A DNA stretch of 64,000 nucleotides from JBFGFX01 sp965232455 (GTDB taxonomy: Bacteria; Pseudomonadota; Gammaproteobacteria; Steroidobacterales; Woeseiaceae). Where the stretch lies: positions 3,844,001 to 3,908,000 of the forward strand of contig OZ246981.1 in NCBI GenBank assembly GCA_965232455.1, read 5' to 3'. A program made the translations under genes and the position numbers. Position 1 is the first letter of the stretch. Each line of letters starts with the position of its first letter. Below the pieces are notes generated by a model, which did no database searches, had not been told where the DNA came from, and saw only the letters and a list, made by a program, of their open reading frames with translations. Shown piece after piece: positions 43,089 through 51,083 of this stretch.

Positions 43089-44182
43089 CGCGCCAACAAA
43101 CTCGTGATTTGCGGCGATTCCAGACGCGCTTTGGTAATCACCGGCACGCCGGTAACCGCCTGCGCCTCGCTCGACGCCAGCCTGGAAGCGGAAACCAGGC
43201 CGCTCAGGGCGGTCGTTTCGATGCCGAGCGCGTTCAGCCGTTCGACGCCGGCCAGAGCACCCATTGCCTCACCGGCCGCAAACAGCACGTGGTCCACACG
43301 CTTCTTGAACGCTGTCGACTGGATCAGATCGGCGGTTTCGTTGTGCAGCAGACCATCGGCAACCTCGACGATCGTCATGTCAATCGCCGAATTCGTCGCG
43401 GCTACGCTCAGCAGCCGTGTGAAACACTCCAGAATTTCCGCCTGCGGCACTTTGTAGGTCGAGGGATAACCGGCGTCGGTGAAGTCCAGGATCAGCTCGG
43501 CGCCGGAGTCGGCATAGGCCCAGAGATCGTTGCCGGCGCCGGTGCCTGTCACCTTGATGGCCGCTACCCGATATCCGGCAGCCGTGAAGCCCTTGACGAG
43601 CGCAGCGGCGGTGGTGGTTTTACCGGAATTCATCGAGGTCCCCAACACCGCGATGACGGGGTGATCGGACTGCTCGACTGCCGGATCGGCCGACAGCGCA
43701 TACTGATTGAGATTCACCACCTCGCCGCGATAGTCGATGCAAAACCCTTCGGGCTGCAGCGTGGTCGGCCACTTGAGGCCGGCATGTTTCGAGATAGCAC
43801 GGGCGGCAACCCCTCCCGCCGCAACCAGGTGACACGAGCCCAGATCCTCGGGAACGACCGCCTCGAACTGATCGGGCGCGTATCGGTTTCCGAAAGAGAC
43901 GATGACTTTGTCACCGGGATACAGCAGCGACCGGCGGCCGTTTCGTAATTGAATACGCGTGTGTTGAGCAATCTTGCCGACGCTCGCGAGCAGAAGATCA
44001 CCCGCAACCGGCTCGCGATTGGTCAACATGGCGGCATGTGAAACATCGTCGGTAGACACGTTCCGTGTAACGAAACTCCATTTAGCCGACCCCGGAATGC
44101 GGTCGACGTCGAAACCGTTTAACGTGGAAAGGTGAATTGGATCGGCGCCGTTGTTAACCCACGAAATTAGATTGCTTTTCAT
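43085..44182 (-). CDS. P-loop NTPase of MobB/DUF1611-like fold
   Basis: 365 residues from ATG 44182, which has AGGA 8 bases upstream; a Met 3 codons earlier has none. The N-terminal about 175 residues are a domain I cannot name (LLLASVGKIAQHTRIQLRNG; YPGDKVIVSFGNRYAPDQFE; LVAAGGVAARAISKHAG). The C-terminal part is a P-loop domain: VLGTSMNSGKTTTAAALVKG (Walker A), VAAIKVTGTGAGNDLW, LDFTDAGYPSTYK and TIVEVADGLLHNE. This layout resembles MobB, dethiobiotin synthetase and DUF1611 proteins. It heads the four-gene operon, and its stop overlaps the exporter start. A ligase- or kinase-like step in making the exported compound is plausible but unproven. Confidence 0.7.
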   Translation of the reverse strand: MKSNLISWVNNGADPIHLSTLNGFDVDRIPGSAKWSFVTRNVSTDDVSHAAMLTNREPVAGDLLLASVGKIAQHTRIQLRNGRRSLLYPGDKVIVSFGNRYAPDQFEAVVPEDLGSCHLVAAGGVAARAISKHAGLKWPTTLQPEGFCIDYRGEVVNLNQYALSADPAVEQSDHPVIAVLGTSMNSGKTTTAAALVKGFTAAGYRVAAIKVTGTGAGNDLWAYADSGAELILDFTDAGYPSTYKVPQAEILECFTRLLSVAATNSAIDMTIVEVADGLLHNETADLIQSTAFKKRVDHVLFAAGEAMGALAGVERLNALGIETTALSGLVSASRLASSEAQAVTGVPVITKARLESPQITSLLAR

Positions 44183-44522
44183 CGATTCCATCCTGGTATG
44201 TCGGTTGTTTGCCCGAATGAGCGTTGTCTCTAAGAGTGGGGTTCAGATTACGCAGCTCGCCTGAACGCAAACTGTCTGCGGGATGAAGACGCAGTAAATC
44301 GAACATGAAGACAACTTAAAGTTGAGCGCGCGCATTGCGTCGCAAATTTGCGACAGCAAAGGCGCGCGTAACGAAACGGAAACAAAGCGCGGAAGACGGT
44401 GCCGATTGATCGCGAGTTATTGCGTATGCAGACGACGCATTGCGCCGTGGCAAGTGAATGACCAAGCCCGTGTGAGCCGTGCCGATCGGTGTCCGACCTG
44501 GCAAACCTCGCCTGGACTATGG
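44183..44522. other. 340-base gap upstream of the four-gene cassette
   Basis: This should contain the promoter of the NTPase-exporter-hydrolase-porin operon. It contains one perfect palindrome, annotated separately. A 108-codon reading frame here has Arg/Cys-rich, unstructured content and no ribosome site, so I do not call it a gene. Confidence 0.5.
44339..44354. promoter_or_regulatory. Perfect 16-base palindrome, candidate operator
   Basis: GTCGCAAATTTGCGAC reads the same on both strands. It lies about 157 bases upstream of the NTPase start, in the only long gap before the cassette. Length and symmetry suit a dimeric repressor. Confidence 0.4.
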
Positions 44523-45110
44523 TTAACGGGTTTTGTCTGCCGAGTCTCGACGCCTGCGATGTGGGACGGCGCAACCATCGTCATCACAACGAGTGCTGCG
44601 CGTCTCCCGTTCTTCCGGTGACTGGCCAAATTCCAAGCCGGCGTCGTCTTTCGTCAACGCCATGATTTCGGCGCCGAGCGCCATGTCGCCGACGCGGCCG
44701 AAGTGCCGGCTTCGGAGCCGGCCATGCCGATCGATCAGGATCGACGTGGGCGTCCCCCTCAGCCGGTAAGCAGCCATCGTTTTCGGCACGCCGCCGCTCG
44801 GCGCCGGCGCATCGATGCCGACCGGAAAACGGATGCGGTATTCGTGCAAAAACGCCGCAAGCGCGTCAGGGCTACCCTGCGCGGCATGGTGCTCGAACAC
44901 GCTGTGCAGACCAAGCACCACCACGTCGTTGCTGCTGAACGTGTCGGCGACCCGGCCCGCCTGGGGCAGCCCATGTGACACGCAGCCCGGGCATAACATT
45001 TGAAACGCCTCGACAAACACGACGCGACCGCGCAATGCTTCCAGCGAGATTGCCGTCTCCGTGTTCAGCCAATGCGCGACCTGGAGCTCGGGCGCCATTA
45101 CCGCCGTCAT
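44523..45110 (-). CDS. Redoxin/TlpA-like thiol protein
   Basis: 195 residues; ATG 45110 has GGAGG 8 bases upstream. Thioredoxin-like fold: APELQVAHWLNTETAISLEALRGRVVFVEAFQMLCPGCVSHGLP carries a CPGC redox pair, and GTPTSILIDRHGRLRSRHFG has the cis-Pro region. No signal peptide is seen. The tail (STRCDDDGCAVPHRRRR) adds two more Cys and a basic end. It is second in a two-gene unit, 28 bases after an exported protein, under divergent control with a Cys-rich MarR regulator. The role is probably thiol-disulfide exchange or peroxide reduction. Confidence 0.83.
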   Translation of the reverse strand: MTAVMAPELQVAHWLNTETAISLEALRGRVVFVEAFQMLCPGCVSHGLPQAGRVADTFSSNDVVVLGLHSVFEHHAAQGSPDALAAFLHEYRIRFPVGIDAPAPSGGVPKTMAAYRLRGTPTSILIDRHGRLRSRHFGRVGDMALGAEIMALTKDDAGLEFGQSPEERETRSTRCDDDGCAVPHRRRRDSADKTR

Positions 45111-45138
45111 CGGATTGCCTCCGCCGGTACGCGGTTAT

Positions 45139-45855
45139 TCATCGCACGATACTCACGCGACCCGGCAGCGACAGGTCGCCGGAAGCCACGTCGTGTACGC
45201 CGGTCACGCAAAGCAGCGGCGCGTCACCCGTGACGTTCACCTGGAGTTCCGCCGTCACGGCGTCAAACGCCGTACTCTCCGTATTGCTGACCGGCACCGT
45301 GATTCTAGCCCTGCGCCCGTCGAGAATGGGGCTCATGCCGGGGCTGTCGAGTGCAATGGGGAGATACGGCGCCGTTGCCGGCAGGAGATCCACGCCCGGC
45401 GACACGTCCCGTACTTTCAAGCCGGCGCCGCAGGAGTCCTCGTCGACCAGCACGACCCAATGCGAGTGCCAGTCGGCGCCGTCGTTCGCCGGATCCCCGT
45501 CGCCGTTCTCGTCATAGAGCGGCGTGTCGTCGAAATCCGGATGCGCCGTGATTGCGAGCGCGAGAATACCCGAGGCCTCGTCAAATCCGACCGTGGACGG
45601 ATCTAGGTTGGTCGGCCACACGTAGGCCTCCACCTTGGCGCCTTTCAGCTGCCCGGTCGGCACGGGCTTGACGCTGCCGGCCATGCCGGCAACCTCCATC
45701 ATGAACGTCGTCAGCCGTCCGTCGGTCGTCGCCTCGGCCGTCGTGATATCAAAGGCCGGCACGGAACCCGGATCGATTCCGCTTTGGATGCCGTGCGCAA
45801 GCGCATTTTGCGCCGTCAGGCACAGCAGAAAAAGCGTAAAAACACTGCGTTTCAT
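45139..45855 (-). CDS. Exported protein of unknown function with acidic His motif
   Basis: 238 residues with a clear signal peptide (MKRSVFTLFLLCLTAQNALA). The mature protein begins HGIQSG and includes a DENGDGDPANDGADWHSHWVVLVDED stretch, shown here only in part by its Asp/Asn/Gly and two His, which looks like a Ca2+ or transition-metal site. Two Cys (DSCG; LLCVTG) may pair. I do not recognise the family. It is directly repressible by the adjacent MarR protein judging from the operators in the gap before it, and it is co-transcribed with a redoxin, so a role in oxidative or metal stress is a reasonable guess. Confidence 0.72.
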   Translation of the reverse strand: MKRSVFTLFLLCLTAQNALAHGIQSGIDPGSVPAFDITTAEATTDGRLTTFMMEVAGMAGSVKPVPTGQLKGAKVEAYVWPTNLDPSTVGFDEASGILALAITAHPDFDDTPLYDENGDGDPANDGADWHSHWVVLVDEDSCGAGLKVRDVSPGVDLLPATAPYLPIALDSPGMSPILDGRRARITVPVSNTESTAFDAVTAELQVNVTGDAPLLCVTGVHDVASGDLSLPGRVSIVR

Positions 45856-45867
45856 CGGTTTCTCCTA

Positions 45868-45888
45868 TTAGTTTCGACTCGATACTAA
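45868..45888. promoter_or_regulatory. MarR-type operator, site 1
   Basis: TTAGTTTCGACTCGATACTA (20 of its 21 bases) is a near-perfect palindrome with arms TTAGTNTCGA/TCGATACTAA. It lies 13 bases upstream of the exported-protein start and matches site 2 at 45924 in 15 or more positions. Confidence 0.75.
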
Positions 45889-45923
45889 TTGCACACTACA
45901 CCCGCGCGTATCGATTTGCAAGA

Positions 45924-45944
45924 ATAGTTTTGAGTCGATACTAT
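45924..45944. promoter_or_regulatory. MarR-type operator, site 2
   Basis: ATAGTTTTGAGTCGATACTA (20 of 21 bases) shares the palindrome of site 1. It ends 7 bases before the regulator's ATG, covering its ribosome-binding region or promoter, which suggests autorepression. Centre-to-centre distance to site 1 is 56 bases. Confidence 0.75.
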
Positions 45945-45951
45945 TACGCCC

Positions 45952-46524
45952 ATGAAACAGGAAGAGGCGCAGCGCACCGCCGCCCTGATCGAACGGATAG
46001 GGCGGCTCGTCAGCCGTGAGGCGCACGCCGATGGGCTGCTGCCGGTCCAATGGGAGGCGCTGCGGTATCTCGTTCGGGCGAATCGGTTCTCGAGAACGGC
46101 CGCCGCGATGACCGCGTATCTGGGACTGACGAAGGGCACGGTGTCGCAAACCCTTAAGGCGCTGGAAACGAAGGGACTGATTCGCAAACAGGTCGACGCC
46201 AAGGACCGACGCAGCAACAGGCTGGCGCTGACTGCAAAGGGCCGGCGGTATCTGCAAAACGACCCTCTCCTGGAAACCGTGACCGCGGTGCTGGAACTGC
46301 CCGAACGGACCCGGCGTCTGTTGGGAAGGGGGTTGGGAGAGTTGCTGGCGGCGCGGCTCCGCTCGCAGGACCGGCAGCCTTTCGGCGAATGTCGGGATTG
46401 CCTGTATTTCGCCCGCCGTCACCCGGAAGGCAAGCCGCATTTCTGCCGGCTCCTGAAGGAACAGCTGTCGGAAGGAGATGCCGGCAAGGTCTGTATCGAA
46501 CAACAACCCAGATCCAGATCATAG
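45952..46524 (+). CDS. MarR-family regulator with C-terminal four-Cys motif
   Basis: 190 residues. A winged helix-turn-helix lies at about residues 25-100: LLPVQWEALRYLVRANRFSRT, TKGTVSQTLKALETKGLI (recognition helix) and DRRSNRLALTAKGRRYL (wing). Unlike ordinary MarR proteins (about 140 residues), it carries a C-terminal tail with Cys spaced as CxxC-x(15-20)-C-x(13-18)-C (ECRDCLYF ... HFCRLL ... KVCIEQ), well suited to an Fe-S cluster or Zn. It is transcribed divergently from the exported-protein/redoxin pair, with two palindromic operators in between. Inference: a redox- or metal-responsive repressor of its own gene and that pair. Confidence 0.9.
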   Translation: MKQEEAQRTAALIERIGRLVSREAHADGLLPVQWEALRYLVRANRFSRTAAAMTAYLGLTKGTVSQTLKALETKGLIRKQVDAKDRRSNRLALTAKGRRYLQNDPLLETVTAVLELPERTRRLLGRGLGELLAARLRSQDRQPFGECRDCLYFARRHPEGKPHFCRLLKEQLSEGDAGKVCIEQQPRSRS

Positions 46525-46646
46525 GCGCCGTGAATGACCGGCGTTCATCCGGCGGTGATCGACCCATAACCGAGCGCCATAACGCTCATGATCTCTTGTC
46601 GGTACCGCTGAAGTCCGCCCCCACTGCGGACGTTCACTTACCATTC

Positions 46647-46679
46647 TTGACATTTTGTTGCCTGCTCACGCGATAGAAT
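46647..46679 (+). promoter_or_regulatory. Possible sigma-70 promoter
   Basis: A perfect TTGACA at 46647-46652 is followed by TAGAAT at 46674-46679, 40 bases before the lipoprotein start. The 21-base spacer is longer than the usual 16-18, so this is weakly supported. The rest of 46525-46718 shows nothing else. Confidence 0.3.
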
Positions 46680-46718
46680 TTGTTAACGTTTGGACCGTAA
46701 CCCGTACGGTGTCCGAGA

Positions 46719-47435
46719 GTGTTGTCAAAACCCGATCAACCGAGCTTCCGATTTCTGGCGGCGTGCCTGCTCGCAGCCTGTCTGTGTGCAACGGGTTGCG
46801 CACGCCAGAAGCCGGTCCTCATCGAAGACATGCGGTATTTCGAGGACGGCATGCCCGCCGACTTCAGCGGGTCCTGGGCGCGCGACTACTCGCGCGGCGA
46901 CGACGTCAACCAGGTGTTGCGGAACGCCTACTACGAAATGAGCAAAAACCGGTCCCGGACCGGGGCCCGGGGGGGTCCGGTAATCGCGGCGCCCGCGGAG
47001 AGGGACGTGTCCATGCTCCTGCCGCTGGCCCGACTTGCGGAACTCATCACCCGACCCGACGAGCTGACGATCTCGCAAACCGAACATGAAATCCTCGTCG
47101 AGCGAAAAGACGACTTCGCCATCCTCTGTTCCTTTTTCGACGGTATTGCCAAACCGACCGACAGCGCGTTCGGTAGGGAAATCTGCGGTTGGGACGGCGA
47201 CCGCCTCATTTCGCTCCTGGAACTGCCGGACGGACTTCGGGTGATGTATCGTTTCTCGATTTCCGAGGACCGAAAACAATTACGCGTCATAACAACGGTG
47301 TCTTCCGATACGGCGCGGATGCCGTTTACGCTGACACACTACTACTGGCGGTTCGAGAAAATTGCTCCCAAGTACGAGTGCATCGAGACCCTGAGCATGA
47401 AACGCGTTTGCAGTACCGGAGCGCTGACGCCTTGA
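46719..47435 (+). CDS. Putative lipoprotein of unknown function
   Basis: 238 residues from GTG 46719 (a TTG follows directly). FLAACLLAACLCATGCARQKP is a signal with an ATGC lipobox-like end, so the protein is probably lipidated at Cys. The mature part, with ADFSGSWARDYSRGDDVNQVL and LTISQTEHEILVERKDDF, resembles small periplasmic proteins with a lipocalin-like or DUF-type beta fold, but I cannot assign a family. Its stop overlaps the next start (TTGA), so the two unknown proteins are translationally coupled. Confidence 0.72.
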   Translation: MLSKPDQPSFRFLAACLLAACLCATGCARQKPVLIEDMRYFEDGMPADFSGSWARDYSRGDDVNQVLRNAYYEMSKNRSRTGARGGPVIAAPAERDVSMLLPLARLAELITRPDELTISQTEHEILVERKDDFAILCSFFDGIAKPTDSAFGREICGWDGDRLISLLELPDGLRVMYRFSISEDRKQLRVITTVSSDTARMPFTLTHYYWRFEKIAPKYECIETLSMKRVCSTGALTP

Positions 47436-48526
47436 TCGTATCGCGGCACACAAATCGCTTGCTATCGGCCGCAATGTTCCTGCAGCTTCTCGTCACCGCG
47501 GCATCGGCAAACACGCCGGCGGAAACCGATGTGGCTGCGAACGCCGACGCAGCGCTAAACGTGACAATTCCGGTGTTTGATCCGGGCGTGCCCGCCGACC
47601 CCTCGGTTTTTCGCGAGCTGCAGGTTTTTCCCCGCATCCGTGAAATCGAGGCAAAGCTGCTGCCGTTTCTGTTGCGCGAGACCCTGGTCGACTCCGGGCG
47701 GTGGGGTGCGGTGCGGGTCGTGACAAAGCCCGAAACGGCCGCCGAACTGCAGGTTACCGGAACGATCATCCGTTCCGATGGCGACTGGCTGGACCTCCAC
47801 GTTCGCGCCGTCGACGCGACGGGGCGCAGCTGGCTCGACAAGGTATTTTCCGGCGCGGCAAACGAGCAGACGGCCGCGCGCGGACCGGACAATGAAGCGC
47901 CCGAGTTTCAGGCGCTTTACGCCGAGATAGCCGCCGAACTCGAGGCGGCGCGCGATCGCCTGGACGACGCGACGCTGGCGAACATACAGGGCACTTCGCT
48001 GATGCGATACGCCGCCGAACTGGCGCCTTCCTCGTTCGGCGACTACATCCGGCAGACGGATGGCGGAACGTGGCGGCTACTTCGCCTACCGGCGCGCAAC
48101 GACCCGATGCTCATGCGGATCGAACTCATCCGCAACACGGAGTTTCTGATCACGGATACCGTCGATACCAAATTCAGAGAGCTGAACGCGGACATCGCGC
48201 GCACGTACCGGGTGTGGCGCGACTATCGACGCAAGTTCGTCGAGTATCAGGCGGAGAACCACAGGTTCGCCGAATCCGCCAAAGACGACGTTGCGCGCGG
48301 CAGCTGGGAGGCCATAAAACACCAGTACGACACCTACAAATACGATCGAATCACCTCGCAAGAGCAGGATCGCCTTGCCGTCGCTTTCAACAACGAAGTC
48401 ACTCCGACGATCGAGGCGATGGAAACCCGCGTCGCGGAATTGGAGGGATGGGTCGAGCAGGGCTATCTCGAATGGCGCGGCCTGCTCGAAGACCTTCACG
48501 AAGTGGAGACCTACCTGCGGCAGTAG
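47432..48526 (+). CDS. Exported protein of unknown function
   Basis: 364 residues. The TTG at 47432 is chosen because it overlaps the previous stop and makes a perfect signal peptide (basic RHTNR, then LLSAAMFLQLLVTAASA); the ATG at 47474 would cut into it. After a segment resembling outer-membrane lipoprotein-type stress sensors (FDPGVPADPSVFRELQVFPRIREIEAKLLPFLL; ELQVTGTIIRSDGDWLDLHV), the C-terminal half is helical and charged (RVWRDYRRKFVEYQAENHRF; WEAIKHQYDTYKYDRITSQEQD). No known catalytic motif is seen. Together with the preceding lipoprotein it forms a two-gene envelope unit. Confidence 0.72.
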   Translation: MIVSRHTNRLLSAAMFLQLLVTAASANTPAETDVAANADAALNVTIPVFDPGVPADPSVFRELQVFPRIREIEAKLLPFLLRETLVDSGRWGAVRVVTKPETAAELQVTGTIIRSDGDWLDLHVRAVDATGRSWLDKVFSGAANEQTAARGPDNEAPEFQALYAEIAAELEAARDRLDDATLANIQGTSLMRYAAELAPSSFGDYIRQTDGGTWRLLRLPARNDPMLMRIELIRNTEFLITDTVDTKFRELNADIARTYRVWRDYRRKFVEYQAENHRFAESAKDDVARGSWEAIKHQYDTYKYDRITSQEQDRLAVAFNNEVTPTIEAMETRVAELEGWVEQGYLEWRGLLEDLHEVETYLRQ

Positions 48527-48674
48527 CAAAATTCGATTTCGGCGGCGCGAGGCGCCGATCGCCGGCTGACTCTCGGTCGGGCAGCTTGGTTTTCCGCCGA
48601 ACGAAATGGGGCCAACGACCCCCCGTTGGCTATACTTGTGCATAGTGACGTCACGTCGATTGAGAACTGCCGAA

Positions 48675-49361
48675 ATGAGTGAACCGCGTTATCCCAATGA
48701 AAGCCCCGAGTACCGGAAAGCTCGTGATGATTTGCTGGAAGAAGAGAAGGCGCTGGTCGAGAACGTCAAACGTGTCGCGGAGATGCGCCGCCGCCTGCCT
48801 CTCGGAGGCGCGCTGAAAGAAGACTACACGTTTCGATGGGCGAACGACGGAAAGGTCGGTCAAGGGGTCAGATTGTCCGAGCTGTTCGGCGACAAGCGAA
48901 CGCTGCTTCTCTACAACTTCATGTATGGCCCCGGCTGGGATAAGCCCTGTCTGTCGTGTACGTCGTTGATGGACGGATTCGATCGCACCACCTTTCAGGT
49001 AACCCGGGATGCCGCTTTCTGCGGCATAGCCAAGGCACCCGCGGAGAAGATCAACGGTTGGGCCAGAACCCGGGGGTGGACACAGATCGATCTGGTATCG
49101 GGTTACGGCACCACCTACCAGGCCGACTACAGCTGCCAGGGTGAAGACGACGACATGCAGTGGCCCATCCTGCATGTGTTCAGAAAGCACGATGGCGGAG
49201 TCTTTCATTTTTGGGGGACCGAGCTGCAGGGAAACCACGTGGACACGGTTTGGCCCTATTGGAATCTGATGGACTTTACGCCGGAAGGCCGGCCGGACCG
49301 GCCGACGCCGCCGCAGAACTTCAGATCCGAGTTTCTGGAGAAGCACTTCCTGAACGATTAG
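48675..49361 (+). CDS. DUF899-family thioredoxin-like protein
   Basis: 228 residues from ATG 48675. The DUF899 core is clear: YRKARDDLLEEEKALVENVKRVAEMRRRLPLGG at the N-terminus, then DKRTLLLYNFMYGPGWDKPCLSCTSLMDGF with the CxxC (CLSC) pair where thioredoxin folds place their active site, and VFRKHDGGVFHFWGTEL. These proteins are cytoplasmic AhpC/thioredoxin-like and of unproven function. Monocistronic. Confidence 0.88.
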   Translation: MSEPRYPNESPEYRKARDDLLEEEKALVENVKRVAEMRRRLPLGGALKEDYTFRWANDGKVGQGVRLSELFGDKRTLLLYNFMYGPGWDKPCLSCTSLMDGFDRTTFQVTRDAAFCGIAKAPAEKINGWARTRGWTQIDLVSGYGTTYQADYSCQGEDDDMQWPILHVFRKHDGGVFHFWGTELQGNHVDTVWPYWNLMDFTPEGRPDRPTPPQNFRSEFLEKHFLND

Positions 49362-49496
49362 CGGCCGGCGGGGTAAAGCCGGCGCATACGGTGGGGTTTG
49401 GATCACGGTTGCGCCAGACGGCACGCCGCGGTTCCGCGCTTTTGACGCCAGAAAACAGCGACGCTCGGCCGGCGACGTCCTCTGTGCAATCGGATC

Positions 49497-49515
49497 GCAA
49501 ACGGTAGCCGTTTGC
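49497..49515. promoter_or_regulatory. Perfect 8-base inverted repeat just before the DUF1538 operon
   Basis: GCAAACGG-TAG-CCGTTTGC lies 15 bases upstream of the first start codon and immediately before its GAGG ribosome site. As RNA it is a tight hairpin that could gate translation; as DNA it could be an operator. The remaining 49362-49529 shows nothing else. Confidence 0.5.
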
Positions 49516-49529
49516 ATCGCGAGGTACCG

Positions 49530-50267
49530 TTGAAGCAATCGCTAAAGGCACTTTGGCAGGATGTCCTCGGAAGCGTGCGGGATCTGACGCCTGTCGTCGT
49601 TGTCATCGGCTTCTTCCAGGTTTTCGTCATCCGGGAACCCGTCGACGGGCTCGCGAGCATCGCCGCCGGCGCGCTGCTCGTTGTCGCCGGACTGTCGCTG
49701 TTCATATTCGGACTCAGACTTGCTCTCTTCCCGATCGGCGAGAATCTCGCACACTCGCTTGCGGCAAAGGCCAGCGTATTCTGGCTGGTCACCTTCGCAT
49801 TCGTTCTCGGCTTCGGCACGACCATCGCCGAGCCCGCGCTGATCGCCGTTGCGGGTGAAGCCGCGAACGCCGCCGCCGCCGCGGAAATCATCGCGCTGAC
49901 GGCGGACGCGCGCGAGGAGTACGCACTCGGCCTGCGGCTGACGGTCGCGGCCGCAGTCGGCGTGGCGCTGATTCTCGGCGTCATGCGGATCATCGCCAAC
50001 TGGTCGCTGCCGCTGCTGATTATTGGCGGATACGGTATCGCCGTCGCGCTGACCGCAATCGCACCCGATGAGATCGTTGGCGTCGCGTACGACTCCGGCG
50101 GTGTGACCACGTCGACAGTTACGGTCCCGCTCGTCACCGCGCTCGGCGTCGGACTGGCGAGTTCGCTCAAGAACCGGAACCCGATGCTCGACGGCTTCGG
50201 ATTGATCGCTTTTGCGTCGCTGACGCCGATACTTTTCGTGTTGGTGTACGGGACGGTCATCGCATGA
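49530..50267 (+). CDS. DUF1538 membrane protein, subunit A
   Basis: 245 residues from TTG 49530 (GCGAGG 5 bases upstream), or 251 from TTG 49512. About seven hydrophobic helices. Two signature segments recur in both DUF1538 proteins here: FGTTIAEPALIAVA and AYDSGGVTTSTVTVPLVTALG, whose Asp, Ser, Thr and Gly residues sit in otherwise hydrophobic stretches and so look like a buried ion or substrate site. The stop overlaps the second subunit's start. Known: DUF1538 is an uncharacterised membrane family often found in tandem. Inference: half of a two-subunit transporter. Confidence 0.88.
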   Translation: MKQSLKALWQDVLGSVRDLTPVVVVIGFFQVFVIREPVDGLASIAAGALLVVAGLSLFIFGLRLALFPIGENLAHSLAAKASVFWLVTFAFVLGFGTTIAEPALIAVAGEAANAAAAAEIIALTADAREEYALGLRLTVAAAVGVALILGVMRIIANWSLPLLIIGGYGIAVALTAIAPDEIVGVAYDSGGVTTSTVTVPLVTALGVGLASSLKNRNPMLDGFGLIAFASLTPILFVLVYGTVIA

Positions 50268-51046
50268 ACCTGCTTGGCCAGGCCCTGGAATCGATAGCGC
50301 GCAGCGCAATCGACGTCATGCCGATTATCGCTTTCCTGTTCCTGTTCCAATGGATCGTGATCGGTCGCAAAGTCGACAATCAGGTCCGCGTTGCGGCGGG
50401 TCTCGTCTTCGTGATCGTGGGGCTCGGTCTGTTTCTCGTCGGTCTCGAGCAGACTCTGTTTCCGCTCGGGAGACTCATGGCCGAGCAGCTCACGCACCCG
50501 GAATTCCTTGCACTCGCTAACGATGGCAATGACGGTGCGGCCGCATCGCCCGACTGGCGGGCTTTCTACTGGGTTTACATATTTGCGGCGGCGATCGGCT
50601 TCAGTTCCGCTTTTGCGGAACCCGCGCTGATTGCCGTGTCGATGAAGGCCAGCGCCGTTTCAGGCGGCGCGATCGGCGTGCTCAGCCTGCGCATCGCCGT
50701 TGCGATCGGCGTCGCCGTCGGGGTGAGTCTTGGCTGTTACCGGATCATCGCCGGCCTGCCGCTGCACTGGTTCATCGGCGTTTGTTACCTGGTCGTCATC
50801 CTGCAGACCATCGCGGCGCCGAAGCTGATCGTGCCGCTCGCTTACGATTCCGGCGGCGTCACGACGTCAACGATCACGGTGCCGCTCGTTACGGCGCTCG
50901 GCCTCGGCCTGGCCGATTCCGTTGCGGGCAGGAGCGCATTGATTGACGGATTTGGGCTCATCGCAGTCGCATGCCTGTTCCCGATCATCAGCGTTCTCGC
51001 CTATAGTCAACTCGCGTCGCTTTATGAGCGTATCAGGCGGCCATAA
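50264..51046 (+). CDS. DUF1538 membrane protein, subunit B
   Basis: 260 residues; ATG 50264 overlaps the previous stop. Same layout as subunit A: FSSAFAEPALIAVS then AYDSGGVTTSTITVPLVTALG, a near-copy, so the two arose by duplication and probably form a heteromer with pseudo-symmetry. It has a longer loop (HPEFLALANDGNDGAAASP) than subunit A. The PII-like and CBS genes that follow make a regulated channel or transporter the best guess. Confidence 0.88.
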   Translation: MNLLGQALESIARSAIDVMPIIAFLFLFQWIVIGRKVDNQVRVAAGLVFVIVGLGLFLVGLEQTLFPLGRLMAEQLTHPEFLALANDGNDGAAASPDWRAFYWVYIFAAAIGFSSAFAEPALIAVSMKASAVSGGAIGVLSLRIAVAIGVAVGVSLGCYRIIAGLPLHWFIGVCYLVVILQTIAAPKLIVPLAYDSGGVTTSTITVPLVTALGLGLADSVAGRSALIDGFGLIAVACLFPIISVLAYSQLASLYERIRRP

Positions 51047-51083
51047 CAAGACGCATCGTTTGTGTTAAATAAGGAGTAAGACC

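Noticed and set aside
44248..44574. Minus-strand frame of 108 codons in the gap before the four-gene cassette
   Set aside because: No ribosome site, Arg/Cys/Ser-rich unstructured translation, and it overlaps the redoxin 3' end.
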